Origin: Actinomycetota bacterium
GTDB lineage: Bacteria; Actinomycetota; Actinomycetes; Nanopelagicales; Nanopelagicaceae
Assembly (NCBI GenBank): GCA_009699575.1
Contig: WLNY01000006.1
Span: forward strand, 1 to 64,000
DNA length: 64,000 nt
Direction: 5' to 3'
This document shows, piece after piece, positions 10,751 to 20,682 of the stretch (its first letter is position 1; every line of letters starts with the position of its first letter). The position numbers were made by a program, and so were the translations under genes. The notes below the pieces were generated by a model. The model was not told the origin of the DNA. It saw only the letters and a list, made by a program, of their open reading frames with translations, and ran no database searches.

Positions 10751-13561
10751 GTGAAAAGAAAACGTGAAGTGAAGGCGAGCACTGCGCTTATTCGCGAAAG
10801 ACGAACATTGAGTACCCAACGAGTAGTTTTTCTTGTCATTGCTGCTGCAGCGCCAATGGCTGCCATGATTGGGAATGTACCTCTTGCACTCGTTTATGGA
10901 AATGGCGCGGGCTTACCATCCGCATTTCTCATCGCTTCTATTGTTCTCATTTGTTTTTCTGTTGGTTATGCAGCCATGAGCCGCCGAGTTATTAATACTG
11001 GCGCCTTTTATACCTATATTGCTCGCTCTCTAAGTAAGCCAGTTGGCGTAGGTGCAGCGTATGTCGCGCTTGTTTCTTACACAGCGCTTGCATGCGGTCT
11101 TGCTGGTGCTTTTGGATATTTCATGCGCGAACTTGTAATTGCAGCTGCAAGTATTTCGATTCCGTGGTTTTACTTCTCAGCTTTATCGATTGTTATAGTT
11201 GCAATTCTGGGTTATCGATCTGTTGATCTATCCTCCAAAGTACTTGGAATTCTTATGATTGCTGAATTTGCAATTCTTATTATTTTTGAAATTATTGTTA
11301 TTTCGAAAAATGGCATATCAACATTTCCCCTTGCTTCATTCACTCCCTCCCAGGTCACTTCTGCCCCGATAGGAATTGCACTCCTGTTTGCTTTCACCAG
11401 TTTTATTGGCTTTGAATCCGCAGCGCTTTACGGTGAAGAGACTAAAGATCCAGAGAAAAGCATTCCGCGAGCAACTTATATTGCAGTTTTAGCAGTGGGA
11501 ATCTTCTATGTACTGACTACTTGGATCATTATTGGTTCAGTTGGCGCAGACAAAGTGATTTCTCTTGCAAATAGAGACGGTGGTCTTTTTGTTCTCAATC
11601 TTGTCAATCAATATGGTGGTGAGATTCTCTTTGACATTACTGCTGTCCTTCTGTGCACCAGTGTTTTAGCTGGCTACTCAGCAATTCATAACGCATCGAG
11701 TAGGTATCTCTTTGCGCTCGGTCGCGAAGCAATTGCCCCAAGACTTTTCGGCACCTACCACGGTGACTTTTTTAGCCCTCATATTGCCAGCATCGCAGTG
11801 AGCATCACGGCTTCTCTGGCCACGATTGGCTTTGCACTTTCTGGTGCCGATCCGTACAAAGTTTTTGCTGCAAGTCTTATAGGTTTAGGAACTCTTGGAA
11901 TAGTCGCGCTTCAGGCGACGGCATCTCTTTCCGTTTTGGCTTTCTTCCGAAAAAGAAATGACCGAAAGATTTGGCAGGGTGTTATTGCTCCTCTCGTTGG
12001 ATTCATTGGACTCACCTCTGCATTCGTCCTCGCGGTTATTCATTATAAAATCCTGACAGGCTCAGATAATTCGATTGTCAATGCCGTTCCCCTGGTGCTT
12101 CTTGTTGTTGCACTTCTTGGGATTGGTTTCGGTTTTTATCTAAAGCAATCAAAACCAGTTGTTTATGCAAAACTTGCTTCAACTCAATTGCGTGGCCGGA
12201 AATCCAGTGCTGTCATTAGAGAAAAAATCTCCTATTCATCTAAGTATTGCCTAGTCGGTGCTGGGCCATCGGGCTTGATCATGGCGCGCGCTCTCACCGC
12301 CGAGGGCGTGCCCTTTGATTGGTTTGAACGTCACAGCGATCTAGGAGGAATTTGGGATATTGAAAATCCTGGAAGCCCCATGTATGAAAGTGCCCACTTT
12401 ATTAGTTCTAAATATACAAGTGGATTCTATGGATTCCCTATGCCACAACATTTTCCTGACTATCCATCATGGCGTCAAATACTTGAATACATACGAAATT
12501 TTGCGGATACCTACCAACTAAAAAATTTGATCATTTTTAACACATCCATTAATAAGGCAACACCTCTTCCTGAGGATAAATGGGAAGTTCATCTTTCAAG
12601 TGGTGTGGTCAAAATTTATGATGGATTCATAAATGCCACGGGAACAAACTGGCATGCAAGTGCTCCGACACTGAAAGGTTCAGAAAAATTCGGGGGAAAA
12701 ATAATTCATTCTGTTGATTTCCATAGCGGAGATAATTTGCACAATCATCGCACTCTAGTAGTAGGTGCAGGGAATTCTGGCGTAGATATTGCGTGTGAAG
12801 CGGCGCGCTTTTCATCCCAGGCATTTCTCTCAGTAAGGCGTGGATATAGATTCATTCCTAAACACATATTCGGACTTCCAACGGATGCTCTTCTCTCGGG
12901 AAAAATTGCACCACCCAAGGGTGTATCAATTACAGGAGATGCAAATAAACTTGTAGACACACTTGTTGGTGATTTAACTCGATTAGGACTACCTGCTCCT
13001 GACCATGATGTATTGCAGAGTCATCCAATTATGAATACCCAGGTTTTGTATCACCTGGCACATGGCGATCTAATCGCCAAGCCTGACGTGCAGGAGTTAA
13101 CACAATCTGGGGTAATTTTCACAGATGGAAGCTATGAAGATATTGACCGAATCATTCTTGCTACGGGATATCAATACCTCACTCCATTTCTGGAGGCCCC
13201 AGAGCTAGATTGGAGTAATGGTCGCCCAGATCTATATTTGCGAATCTTTTCTCGTGCCTATGACAGTTTGTATTTCATTGGCTATATCGAATTAGCCGAT
13301 GCTGCTTATAAGCGATTTGATGAGCAGGCTCAATTGATCGTTATGAACATTCATGCACGTGAAAGCGGTCTGCATAAAGCGGAATGGCGCACGCTAAAAA
13401 ATAACGATAATCCAGATCTCTCTGGTGGACATACCTATATCAATAGCCCTCGCCATACGAATTATGTCGAAGTCGATACCTATATTGCCTATCTTTCAAG
13501 CTTGCGAGATCGCTTTAATTGGCCAGATATCAACGAGGATTCATACAAGGAATTAGTTTAA
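10751..13561 (+). CDS. APC-superfamily amino-acid/amine permease fused to a flavin-containing monooxygenase
   Basis: GTG at 10751 with upstream GAGAGG (ORF track starts at TTG 10724). Permease about 10751-12170; FMO from about 12242: VGAGPSGL (FAD), FGGKIIHSVDF (FMO fingerprint), VVGAGNSGVD (NADPH), ILATGYQY. No internal stop. Confidence 0.9.
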   Translation: MKRKREVKASTALIRERRTLSTQRVVFLVIAAAAPMAAMIGNVPLALVYGNGAGLPSAFLIASIVLICFSVGYAAMSRRVINTGAFYTYIARSLSKPVGVGAAYVALVSYTALACGLAGAFGYFMRELVIAAASISIPWFYFSALSIVIVAILGYRSVDLSSKVLGILMIAEFAILIIFEIIVISKNGISTFPLASFTPSQVTSAPIGIALLFAFTSFIGFESAALYGEETKDPEKSIPRATYIAVLAVGIFYVLTTWIIIGSVGADKVISLANRDGGLFVLNLVNQYGGEILFDITAVLLCTSVLAGYSAIHNASSRYLFALGREAIAPRLFGTYHGDFFSPHIASIAVSITASLATIGFALSGADPYKVFAASLIGLGTLGIVALQATASLSVLAFFRKRNDRKIWQGVIAPLVGFIGLTSAFVLAVIHYKILTGSDNSIVNAVPLVLLVVALLGIGFGFYLKQSKPVVYAKLASTQLRGRKSSAVIREKISYSSKYCLVGAGPSGLIMARALTAEGVPFDWFERHSDLGGIWDIENPGSPMYESAHFISSKYTSGFYGFPMPQHFPDYPSWRQILEYIRNFADTYQLKNLIIFNTSINKATPLPEDKWEVHLSSGVVKIYDGFINATGTNWHASAPTLKGSEKFGGKIIHSVDFHSGDNLHNHRTLVVGAGNSGVDIACEAARFSSQAFLSVRRGYRFIPKHIFGLPTDALLSGKIAPPKGVSITGDANKLVDTLVGDLTRLGLPAPDHDVLQSHPIMNTQVLYHLAHGDLIAKPDVQELTQSGVIFTDGSYEDIDRIILATGYQYLTPFLEAPELDWSNGRPDLYLRIFSRAYDSLYFIGYIELADAAYKRFDEQAQLIVMNIHARESGLHKAEWRTLKNNDNPDLSGGHTYINSPRHTNYVEVDTYIAYLSSLRDRFNWPDINEDSYKELV

Positions 13562-14424
13562 AGAAGTTCCCATGTGTGGCCATCTTTTTTTGCAATCCCT
13601 CGTGATTCAAGTTCTTTAAGATATTTCTTATGTCCACGTTCACCTTTTCCCGTGAAGAGTGGCATTAGAGCGGGTAATTGATTAGGCACAAGCAGTGCAA
13701 TTCGCACTAGCCATGACTCACTTGGCTTGGGATAAATTTCAAAGCGAGGTTTATCTAACATTTTCATAAAGGCTTTCACGACATCAGCTGTTTGCTGAGG
13801 TGGATCCATGAACTGCAAGGAATTCCCACCTTCGATTGCTTCACGATGCAACATTGGCGTATCCGTTGCAGATGGCATGACCGAGCCGGCGATAATTCCT
13901 TTAGAAGCAAGATCAAGACTGAGGGAGAGCATTGCACCGCGCAATCCGAATTTGGATGTCGTATACATCGGTGTTTCTCCCAGTGGAAAAATTCCACCCA
14001 ATGAAACTGTTGTAATAAGTCGTGGATCTGAAGATTTCTTTAAGTAAGGAATTGCCAAACTCATAAGCACCAAGGGCGAAACAAGATTAATATCGAGTTC
14101 GCGCTCGATGCTCTCTACACTTCTCTCATCGAATCGATCAGTTGTTGTGATTGCAGCGTTTGGAATGAGCACGTCAATGTGTCCGTACTTTTGGGCAATC
14201 AGCTGAATTGATTTTTTAATATGCTCGCGATCGGTGAGATCTCCAGCTATAGCCAAGTGACCTTCACCTGGTAAAGAGGCAACTACTTGCTCAACCCGAG
14301 CGGCATTGAGATCAAGCAAAACCAACTTGGCACCTTTCGAGGCGAACTCAAGGGCAAGGTGGGAACCAATGCCACCCGCGCCGCCTGTAATAACAATGAC
14401 TTTATCGGTGAATATAAATTTCAT
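13558..14424 (-). CDS. Short-chain dehydrogenase/reductase
   Basis: VITGGAGGIGSHLA, NAA(I), YTTSKFGLRG. Confidence 0.92.
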   Translation of the reverse strand: MKFIFTDKVIVITGGAGGIGSHLALEFASKGAKLVLLDLNAARVEQVVASLPGEGHLAIAGDLTDREHIKKSIQLIAQKYGHIDVLIPNAAITTTDRFDERSVESIERELDINLVSPLVLMSLAIPYLKKSSDPRLITTVSLGGIFPLGETPMYTTSKFGLRGAMLSLSLDLASKGIIAGSVMPSATDTPMLHREAIEGGNSLQFMDPPQQTADVVKAFMKMLDKPRFEIYPKPSESWLVRIALLVPNQLPALMPLFTGKGERGHKKYLKELESRGIAKKDGHTWELL

Positions 14425-14447
14425 AGTTTCTCCCCTCCGTTCTTCTA

Positions 14448-15071
14448 CTAAGCCCCCAAGCGAGCGAGAATCCCTTTCATGGTTTCGATTTCAGCACTCT
14501 GAGTGCGAACGATATCGTCGTGTAATTTCTTAACATCAAAATTCGTGGAGTCCTCAATCATTTGGACCATATGAAGTGCACCTTCGTGATGCTCAATCAT
14601 CCCCTGCAAGAACAGCAGATCAAATGTGCGCCCCTGCGCTTTCTTGAGTTCAGCGACCTCAAAATTAGTCAGCATTCCGTTCATGCCCATGTCATGACCC
14701 ATGTCTCTCGGAGCATCTGACTTTTTAAGCCAAGATTTCATTAATTTAATTTCGACAGTTTGTGCATCGCGAATATTTTTTGCCAATGTGAGTATTTCTG
14801 GATCCTTAGAAGCACTAATTGCATATCCCGATATCAGTACTGCCTGTTCATGATGAGGAATCATCATCTGGGCAAACATAACTTCATTTCCTAAGAATCG
14901 AGCAGATGGACCGTCAGATCGATTTCCCTCCTGATATTCATGATGCATTCCCATTCGGTTAAAATTTCCTCGATCAGCAATATTAGTGAATAACAGAAAG
15001 ACTAAAGCGAGTGAAAGTATTCCGATTATTGAAATCAGGATTCCAGTTTTCTTATCGATATTTATTTGCAC
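14448..15071 (-). CDS. DUF305 membrane-anchored protein, putative metal binding
   Basis: N-terminal TM; paired MIPHHEQAV and MIEHHEGAL motifs; MGHDMGMNGM. Confidence 0.88.
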   Translation of the reverse strand: MQINIDKKTGILISIIGILSLALVFLLFTNIADRGNFNRMGMHHEYQEGNRSDGPSARFLGNEVMFAQMMIPHHEQAVLISGYAISASKDPEILTLAKNIRDAQTVEIKLMKSWLKKSDAPRDMGHDMGMNGMLTNFEVAELKKAQGRTFDLLFLQGMIEHHEGALHMVQMIEDSTNFDVKKLHDDIVRTQSAEIETMKGILARLGA

Positions 15072-15072
15072 T

Positions 15073-15465
15073 CTATTTCACTTTCCTTTCAATGAAATCC
15101 CATTTATTTCCATATAAATCTTTAAAAACGATTACCTTCCCATATTCTTCGTCGCGAGGAAATTCTATGAAATTTACCTCGGCTGAGAGCATCCGGGAAT
15201 AATCTCGATCGAAATCATCGGTGTATAGAAAGAAACTCACTCGACCACCAGTTTGATTGCCAATGGATGCTTCCTGATCACCGTTGACTGCATGTGCAAG
15301 AAGAATATGAGCTCCTCTTTCGCGATCTGGGGCGATGACAACCCATCTCTTACCGTTGCCCATATCTGTGTCTTCAATGAGGTCAAAGCCGAGACTATTG
15401 GTGAAATATGAAATTGCAGCATCGTAGTCATCAACGACAACGGTAATTCCCCCAAGAAAACTCAT
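15073..15465 (-). CDS. VOC-family (glyoxalase/bleomycin resistance-like) protein
   Basis: Start MSFLGGITVVVDDYDAAISYFTNSLGF; GNKWDFIE at C-terminus. Confidence 0.85.
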   Translation of the reverse strand: MSFLGGITVVVDDYDAAISYFTNSLGFDLIEDTDMGNGKRWVVIAPDRERGAHILLAHAVNGDQEASIGNQTGGRVSFFLYTDDFDRDYSRMLSAEVNFIEFPRDEEYGKVIVFKDLYGNKWDFIERKVK

Positions 15466-15543
15466 AAAAACTGACTCTCGAACATGAGCCGAGATTACTA
15501 CTTTCCAATCGACAAGGGAGGTCAGCCCTGCCAAACTTCTCGC

Positions 15544-17193
15544 ATGACTTTTAGATCTGCAATTTTCGCTCTGAGTGACTCATACGTTGAACAATCTGCG
15601 GCGCGTAGTCCTATGGCGTGCACCCATCTTGGCAACGGACTTAACCAAGATAAATTAGATGACTTCTCCATTTCTGCTGCGCAAGTGAATGCCAATCTCG
15701 ATCGTGAAACTCTCACAAAGCTCATTGAACTTTCGCCCATAGATGAGATTGATCGAATTGCACAGAGTGTTATGAGAGAACGTTTGGAATCCTCACTTCT
15801 ACTTCATGACTCAAACGAATTATTTATTTTGTGGAATGTTTTAACATCCCCACCATCTGACATCAGATCTATCTTCGAACTCATGCCCAAAGAGAGCGAA
15901 AAAGATTTTGACAATATTGCTAAGCGCCTTGCTGTAGTTGGAAGTGCTCTCACTTCTTGGATAGGAACAATTAGCACCATGGCAACACTCGGGAAGACGA
16001 CCGCACAGCGTCAAGTTCGAGGTGTGATTGAACAACTCGAGGGATATGCTGATGGTGGTTACAGCGCTATGGTCAAAAACTTTGATCCAATTTCAAAGTA
16101 CCCATCGATGCATGAGAATGCCAAGCTAGCAGAAAAGGCATGTGCAGACACAGCAAAATATTTACGCGAAGAGTACCTGCCGCTAGCAACACCTAATGAT
16201 GCGGTGGGTGAAGATAGATACGCGCTGTGGGCGCGCTATTTCACTGGTGCGACATTGGACCTTCGTGCGACGTATGAATGGGGCATTGCTGACCTCAAGC
16301 GCATTAACGATCGGATGTGGACTATTGCCGAAAAAATTAAACCCGGTGCCCAATCTCTTCGCGAAGTCGCTGATTTTCTAGATACCGATCCTAAATATCA
16401 CTTAGATACCAAGGAGGAGATTCTCTCCTTCTTGCAAGATTTCACTGATTCAACAATCTCCCGCATGGATGGTGAATTTTTTGAAATAGATGAGCGAATT
16501 AAGAAATGTGAAGTGCACTATGCCCCTGAGGGCAGTGCTTCTGCTCCGTACTACAACGCACCTTCTGAAGATTTAGCAAGACCTGGAACAACTTGGTTAC
16601 CTAAACAAGGCGACAATGGATTTACATGGTGGCATTTAATTTCAACGTGGTATCACGAAGCTGTCCCAGGACATCACTTGCAATGCGCCACCGTGACAAT
16701 TGAGAAGGATCGCCTTAGTAGATTCCAGCGAAACAACGCATGGATCAGCGGCTATGGCGAAGGATGGGCGCTCTATTCGGAGCGTTTCATGGATGAACTT
16801 GGCGCATTTGATAATCCTGGTATTGAGATGGGATACCTATCCGGGCAAGCGCTGCGAGCTGCGCGTATTGTTGTAGATATTGGTGTGCACCTTGGATACA
16901 AAGATGCGGATGGAAATGTCTGGAATGCAGATTCCGTCAAGAAAATTTTGCTCGAAAACGCATTGCAGGAAGATTCAATGGCAGCAAGTGAACGCGACCG
17001 ATACCTAGGTTGGCCCGGACAAGCGATCTCCTACAAAGTTGGAGAACGCGCCTGGATGCAGACCCGTGAAGACGCTAAAGCTCGTTTAGGTTCCAAATTC
17101 TCATTGAAGAAATTTCACACGTATGCTCTAAAGATTGGCCCCATGGGACTCGATCCTTTTGCTGCAGAAATGAAATTATGGGATGGGAACTGA
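15544..17193 (+). CDS. DUF885 family protein, putative metallopeptidase
   Basis: HEAVPGHHLQ, GYGEGWALYSERFMDELG motifs; probable start MTFRSAIFALSDSYVEQ. Confidence 0.9.
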   Translation: MTFRSAIFALSDSYVEQSAARSPMACTHLGNGLNQDKLDDFSISAAQVNANLDRETLTKLIELSPIDEIDRIAQSVMRERLESSLLLHDSNELFILWNVLTSPPSDIRSIFELMPKESEKDFDNIAKRLAVVGSALTSWIGTISTMATLGKTTAQRQVRGVIEQLEGYADGGYSAMVKNFDPISKYPSMHENAKLAEKACADTAKYLREEYLPLATPNDAVGEDRYALWARYFTGATLDLRATYEWGIADLKRINDRMWTIAEKIKPGAQSLREVADFLDTDPKYHLDTKEEILSFLQDFTDSTISRMDGEFFEIDERIKKCEVHYAPEGSASAPYYNAPSEDLARPGTTWLPKQGDNGFTWWHLISTWYHEAVPGHHLQCATVTIEKDRLSRFQRNNAWISGYGEGWALYSERFMDELGAFDNPGIEMGYLSGQALRAARIVVDIGVHLGYKDADGNVWNADSVKKILLENALQEDSMAASERDRYLGWPGQAISYKVGERAWMQTREDAKARLGSKFSLKKFHTYALKIGPMGLDPFAAEMKLWDGN

Positions 17194-17222
17194 TTCAGAT
17201 TTAAGAACTGAGTGGAAAAAAT

Positions 17223-17948
17223 TCAGTAATTGAATCCTTCTGGAGGAGAGTCAATGAGATCTCTGCGTCCTGAGACTTCAAAATGAGCATATAAAATAAC
17301 TGTCTCTTGACGAACTAAAGACTCACTAAATCCAAGTTCCAGAGCAATCTCAGAATTAGTCAGACCACCCACTAAGTGTTTAAGAATAATCTCCTGCCGT
17401 CTTGAAAGTGGACTATCACTATCTACTGAGCCATCAACACTTTGACGTGGCTTACTCTTGGCTAATTGACGTTGATGCGAAAGAGCAAAACCTACAATTT
17501 CGCTGACCGTCAACAAAAACATTTTAATTTCTTCACTCTCGAGACTTTCATTTTCACAATAAAAAGAAATGCAACCCACACCATTAATTGGTAAGAAGTA
17601 TCCTGACTTCCATTGAGAAAGTATTAACGACCAGTTTCCCATATCAGGATACGTGGCTTCCATATCGGAAGGCCCATTGATGACAATCACTTGATTATTT
17701 CGAATCGCATCTGCAGAAGGAGAATTCGAAGTAATGTAAAAACTTCTCGAATCACTGAGAGTTTTGGGATCGAAACCGTATCCGCCAATATTTTCAATCA
17801 AGTGGTTATCTTTCACAGATTTAATAAAAATTGTTGAAGGTTGAAAATCCACAAGAGTTTTAAAAGCCAAATATCGAGCGATCTCACCAGGCTCGCGATC
17901 AACTTCACTCAGGAAACTCGCTAGCTCTCTGACTTTGAGTAAAAGCAT
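17223..17948 (-). CDS. LuxR-type HTH regulator with N-terminal GAF-like sensor region
   Basis: C-terminal LSRRQEIILKHLVGGLTNSEIALELGFSESLVRQETVILYAHFEVSGR. Confidence 0.75.
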   Translation of the reverse strand: MLLLKVRELASFLSEVDREPGEIARYLAFKTLVDFQPSTIFIKSVKDNHLIENIGGYGFDPKTLSDSRSFYITSNSPSADAIRNNQVIVINGPSDMEATYPDMGNWSLILSQWKSGYFLPINGVGCISFYCENESLESEEIKMFLLTVSEIVGFALSHQRQLAKSKPRQSVDGSVDSDSPLSRRQEIILKHLVGGLTNSEIALELGFSESLVRQETVILYAHFEVSGRRDLIDSPPEGFNY

Positions 17949-18047
17949 ATGGATTCTTGACCTTTCAAAAGTGATTACTCTTGATGAGCGCTCTCTAAGT
18001 GATTATCAACAGATCCACTGACAATTATGATTCTAATATTTACATAC

Positions 18048-18131
18048 TGGTGCGGGAGGCGGGACTTGAACCCGCACGTCCGAAGACACAGGTTCCTAAG
18101 ACCTGCGTGTCTGCCATTTCACCACTCCCGC
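18048..18131 (-). tRNA. tRNA-Leu (anticodon TAG), CCA encoded
   Basis: RC: GCGGGAGTGGTGAAATGGCAGACACGCAGGTCTTAGGAACCTGTGTCTTCGGACGTGCGGGTTCAAGTCCCGCCTCCCGCACCA; 7-bp acceptor, long variable arm, loop CTTAGGA. Confidence 0.97.
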
Positions 18132-18239
18132 AAAAGAGCGTCATAGTTTCGCTAGATGCTTGCTATGGAATATGCCTAAGGTTAGAGGTAAGTTTGCTCT
18201 GTTGCCAAAACGGCGATCTCATAGAAAGGCACTTCCATC

Positions 18240-19397
18240 ATGTCTGTAACCCCAACTCCTGCAGATAAGTTCACATTCGGGCTTTGGACCGTCGGCTGGC
18301 AGGCGAAAGATGCCTTTGGCGATGCAACGAGAGAACCTCTTGACTCAGTTCGCTCCGTCAAGGAACTCGCAGCTCTAGGTGCCTATGGCGTGACATTTCA
18401 CGATGATGACCTTTTCCCGTTTGCAAGTGATGACGCCGCCCGTCAGGGGTACATCGATCGCTTTAAGAAAGCTCTTGAAGAAACAGGCATGAAGGTGCCG
18501 ATGGCGACCACAAATTTATTTACTCACCCAGTCTTTAAAGATGGCGCTTTCACATCAAATGACCGTGACATTCGTCGTTTCGCTCTTCGCAAGACAATGC
18601 GCAATATCGATCTTGCGGCCGAACTTGGTGCAGAGATTTATGTTGCATGGGGTGGTCGCGAAGGCGCAGAATCTGATGCAGCTAAAGATGGATATGTTGC
18701 ACTCGATCGATTCCGCGAAGCATTTAACGTTCTTGGTCAGTATGTGACTGATAAGGGATACAACATCAAGTTTGCACTCGAACCAAAGCCAAACGAACCT
18801 CGTGGAGATATTTTCTTGCCAACAGTTGGCCACGCATTGGCATTTATTAATTCACTCGATCGCCCAGAGATGTATGGCGTTAATCCAGAAGTTGGCCACG
18901 AACAAATGGCAGGACTTAACTTTGTTCACGGAATCGCACAAGCACTATGGCATAAGAAGTTGTTCCACATCGACCTCAATGGCCAGCATGGAGTCAAGTT
19001 TGATCAAGATTTGGTATTTGGTCATGGCGATCTGAAATCTGCATTCTTCCTAGTCGAATTGCTTGAGCGTTATAACTACAGCGGTCCTAAGCATTTCGAT
19101 TACAAGCCTGCTCGTACCGAGGACGATAAAGGCGTCTGGGAATCTGCACGAGCAAACATGCGCACCTACCTCATGCTCAAAGAGCGTGCCACTGCATATC
19201 GCAATGACCCACGCGTTATTGCAGCAATGAAGGAATCAAATATTCCTGAATTAGCAGTACCAACACTTGCTGCTGGGGAAACTTGGAAGGATCTTGCAAA
19301 GGATTCATTTGATGTAGATGCTGCAGCTGTTCGTGGATACGGATATGAGAAATTGGATCAATTGGCTCTCGAGCACCTTATGGGAGAAAAAGCATAA
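18240..19397 (+). CDS. xylA: Xylose isomerase
   Basis: [68 protein letters not shown]. Confidence 0.97.
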   Translation: MSVTPTPADKFTFGLWTVGWQAKDAFGDATREPLDSVRSVKELAALGAYGVTFHDDDLFPFASDDAARQGYIDRFKKALEETGMKVPMATTNLFTHPVFKDGAFTSNDRDIRRFALRKTMRNIDLAAELGAEIYVAWGGREGAESDAAKDGYVALDRFREAFNVLGQYVTDKGYNIKFALEPKPNEPRGDIFLPTVGHALAFINSLDRPEMYGVNPEVGHEQMAGLNFVHGIAQALWHKKLFHIDLNGQHGVKFDQDLVFGHGDLKSAFFLVELLERYNYSGPKHFDYKPARTEDDKGVWESARANMRTYLMLKERATAYRNDPRVIAAMKESNIPELAVPTLAAGETWKDLAKDSFDVDAAAVRGYGYEKLDQLALEHLMGEKA

Positions 19398-19410
19398 TTA
19401 CACAATAAAT

Positions 19411-19446
19411 AGAAATGGCCCTGAGATATCTCAGGGCCATTTCTAT
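19411..19446. terminator. Strong bidirectional hairpin between xylA and xylH
   Basis: AGAAATGGCCCTGAGA-ta-TCTCAGGGCCATTTCT perfect stem. Confidence 0.85.
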
Positions 19447-19455
19447 TTCAATTAT

Positions 19456-20682
19456 TTAACTTGTTGAGCCGCCACGGCGAGATACTGCATCTACGCCAGC
19501 TGAAACGAGAAGCACAAGTCCTGTGACTATGAATTTAATTCCCGCTGCATATCCAAGCAGTCCCATACCGTTATCAATAACTGCAACAACAAGACCACCG
19601 AGAATTGCATCGCGCATCTTTCCTTTGCCACCAAACAAACTGGTGCCACCAATGACTGCCGCACCAACTGCGTATAGAAGTGTCGAACTTCCACCAGTTG
19701 TTGGAGAAACGGAGTTTTGACGAGATGCGAAGATCATGCCCGCAATTGCTGAAAGCCCGCTACAGATAACAAATGCTGCAATACGTACTCTCTTAACGTT
19801 GATACCAGCACGACGTGCTGCTTCAGCGTTGCCCCCAACTGCGTAAATATGGCGACCGAATGCGGTGCGTCCGAGTACGAATGTTCCAATTACTAATAGA
19901 AAGAGAATTACTGGCACGACGTAAGGGATTCCCTTAAGGCTCACTAATTGTGGGTTATTACTGCGCTCTAAATTAAGTGCAAATACAGCGCCGCCAGTGA
20001 TAAGTAGCAAGCTAACTGTCTTAATTACCCATAATTTAATTAGTTCAGTTTTTAGCCCTGCCTTGCGTCGGCTATTGATTCGGTTAAGACCGATTAATAC
20101 ATACGCTGCAGCCCCAACAAGGTAGAAGGTCCAACTCAGTGTTGGTGTGAGATTACTATTTTCCACCGCCAAAATTGTCTTGTCTTCGACACGGATTGTT
20201 CCGCCTTCACCGGCGAGAAGAAGTAAAAGACCTTGAAACGCCAAGAACGCTGCCAATGTAACAACGAAGGAAGGAATTCCCACTCTGGCAACTAACGTCC
20301 CCAAAACGTAACCGAGCAACATGCCCACAGCGATACTCACAGGCAGCGCTAAGTACCAAGCCACGGAATGATTAGTCACAAGAATCACGAGAACGGCCCC
20401 ACATACACCGGACGCATATCCTGCTGAGAGATCAATCTCGCCAAGAAGCAAGACAAAGACAAGCCCCATCGCAATGACAATTACTGCAGCAGCCTGAGTG
20501 AGAAGATTTGCAAAGTTTCCAGGGGTAAGAAACACATCAGAAAGAGAACCAAAGACGAGGCAGAGAACCACGAGCCCCAATATTGCTGGGAGGGCGCCAA
20601 TATCTCCAGCTTTTACACGTGAAAGATAGTCAGCTGAGGCACTCTTAATAGATGGAGATTCGTGAACTACTTCTGTACTCAT
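19456..20682 (-). CDS. xylH: Sugar (probably D-xylose) ABC transporter permease
   Basis: RbsC/XylH-type permease; GEIDLSAGYASGVCGA, GRHIYAVGGNAEAARRAGI; next to xylG/xylF. Confidence 0.88.
   Translation of the reverse strand: MSTEVVHESPSIKSASADYLSRVKAGDIGALPAILGLVVLCLVFGSLSDVFLTPGNFANLLTQAAAVIVIAMGLVFVLLLGEIDLSAGYASGVCGAVLVILVTNHSVAWYLALPVSIAVGMLLGYVLGTLVARVGIPSFVVTLAAFLAFQGLLLLLAGEGGTIRVEDKTILAVENSNLTPTLSWTFYLVGAAAYVLIGLNRINSRRKAGLKTELIKLWVIKTVSLLLITGGAVFALNLERSNNPQLVSLKGIPYVVPVILFLLVIGTFVLGRTAFGRHIYAVGGNAEAARRAGINVKRVRIAAFVICSGLSAIAGMIFASRQNSVSPTTGGSSTLLYAVGAAVIGGTSLFGGKGKMRDAILGGLVVAVIDNGMGLLGYAAGIKFIVTGLVLLVSAGVDAVSRRGGSTS

Noticed and set aside
17999-18268. 89 aa plus-strand ORF containing VREAGLEPARPKTQVPKTC
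   Set aside because: It reads through the antisense of tRNA-Leu (18048-18131); this peptide is a familiar tRNA-derived annotation artefact.
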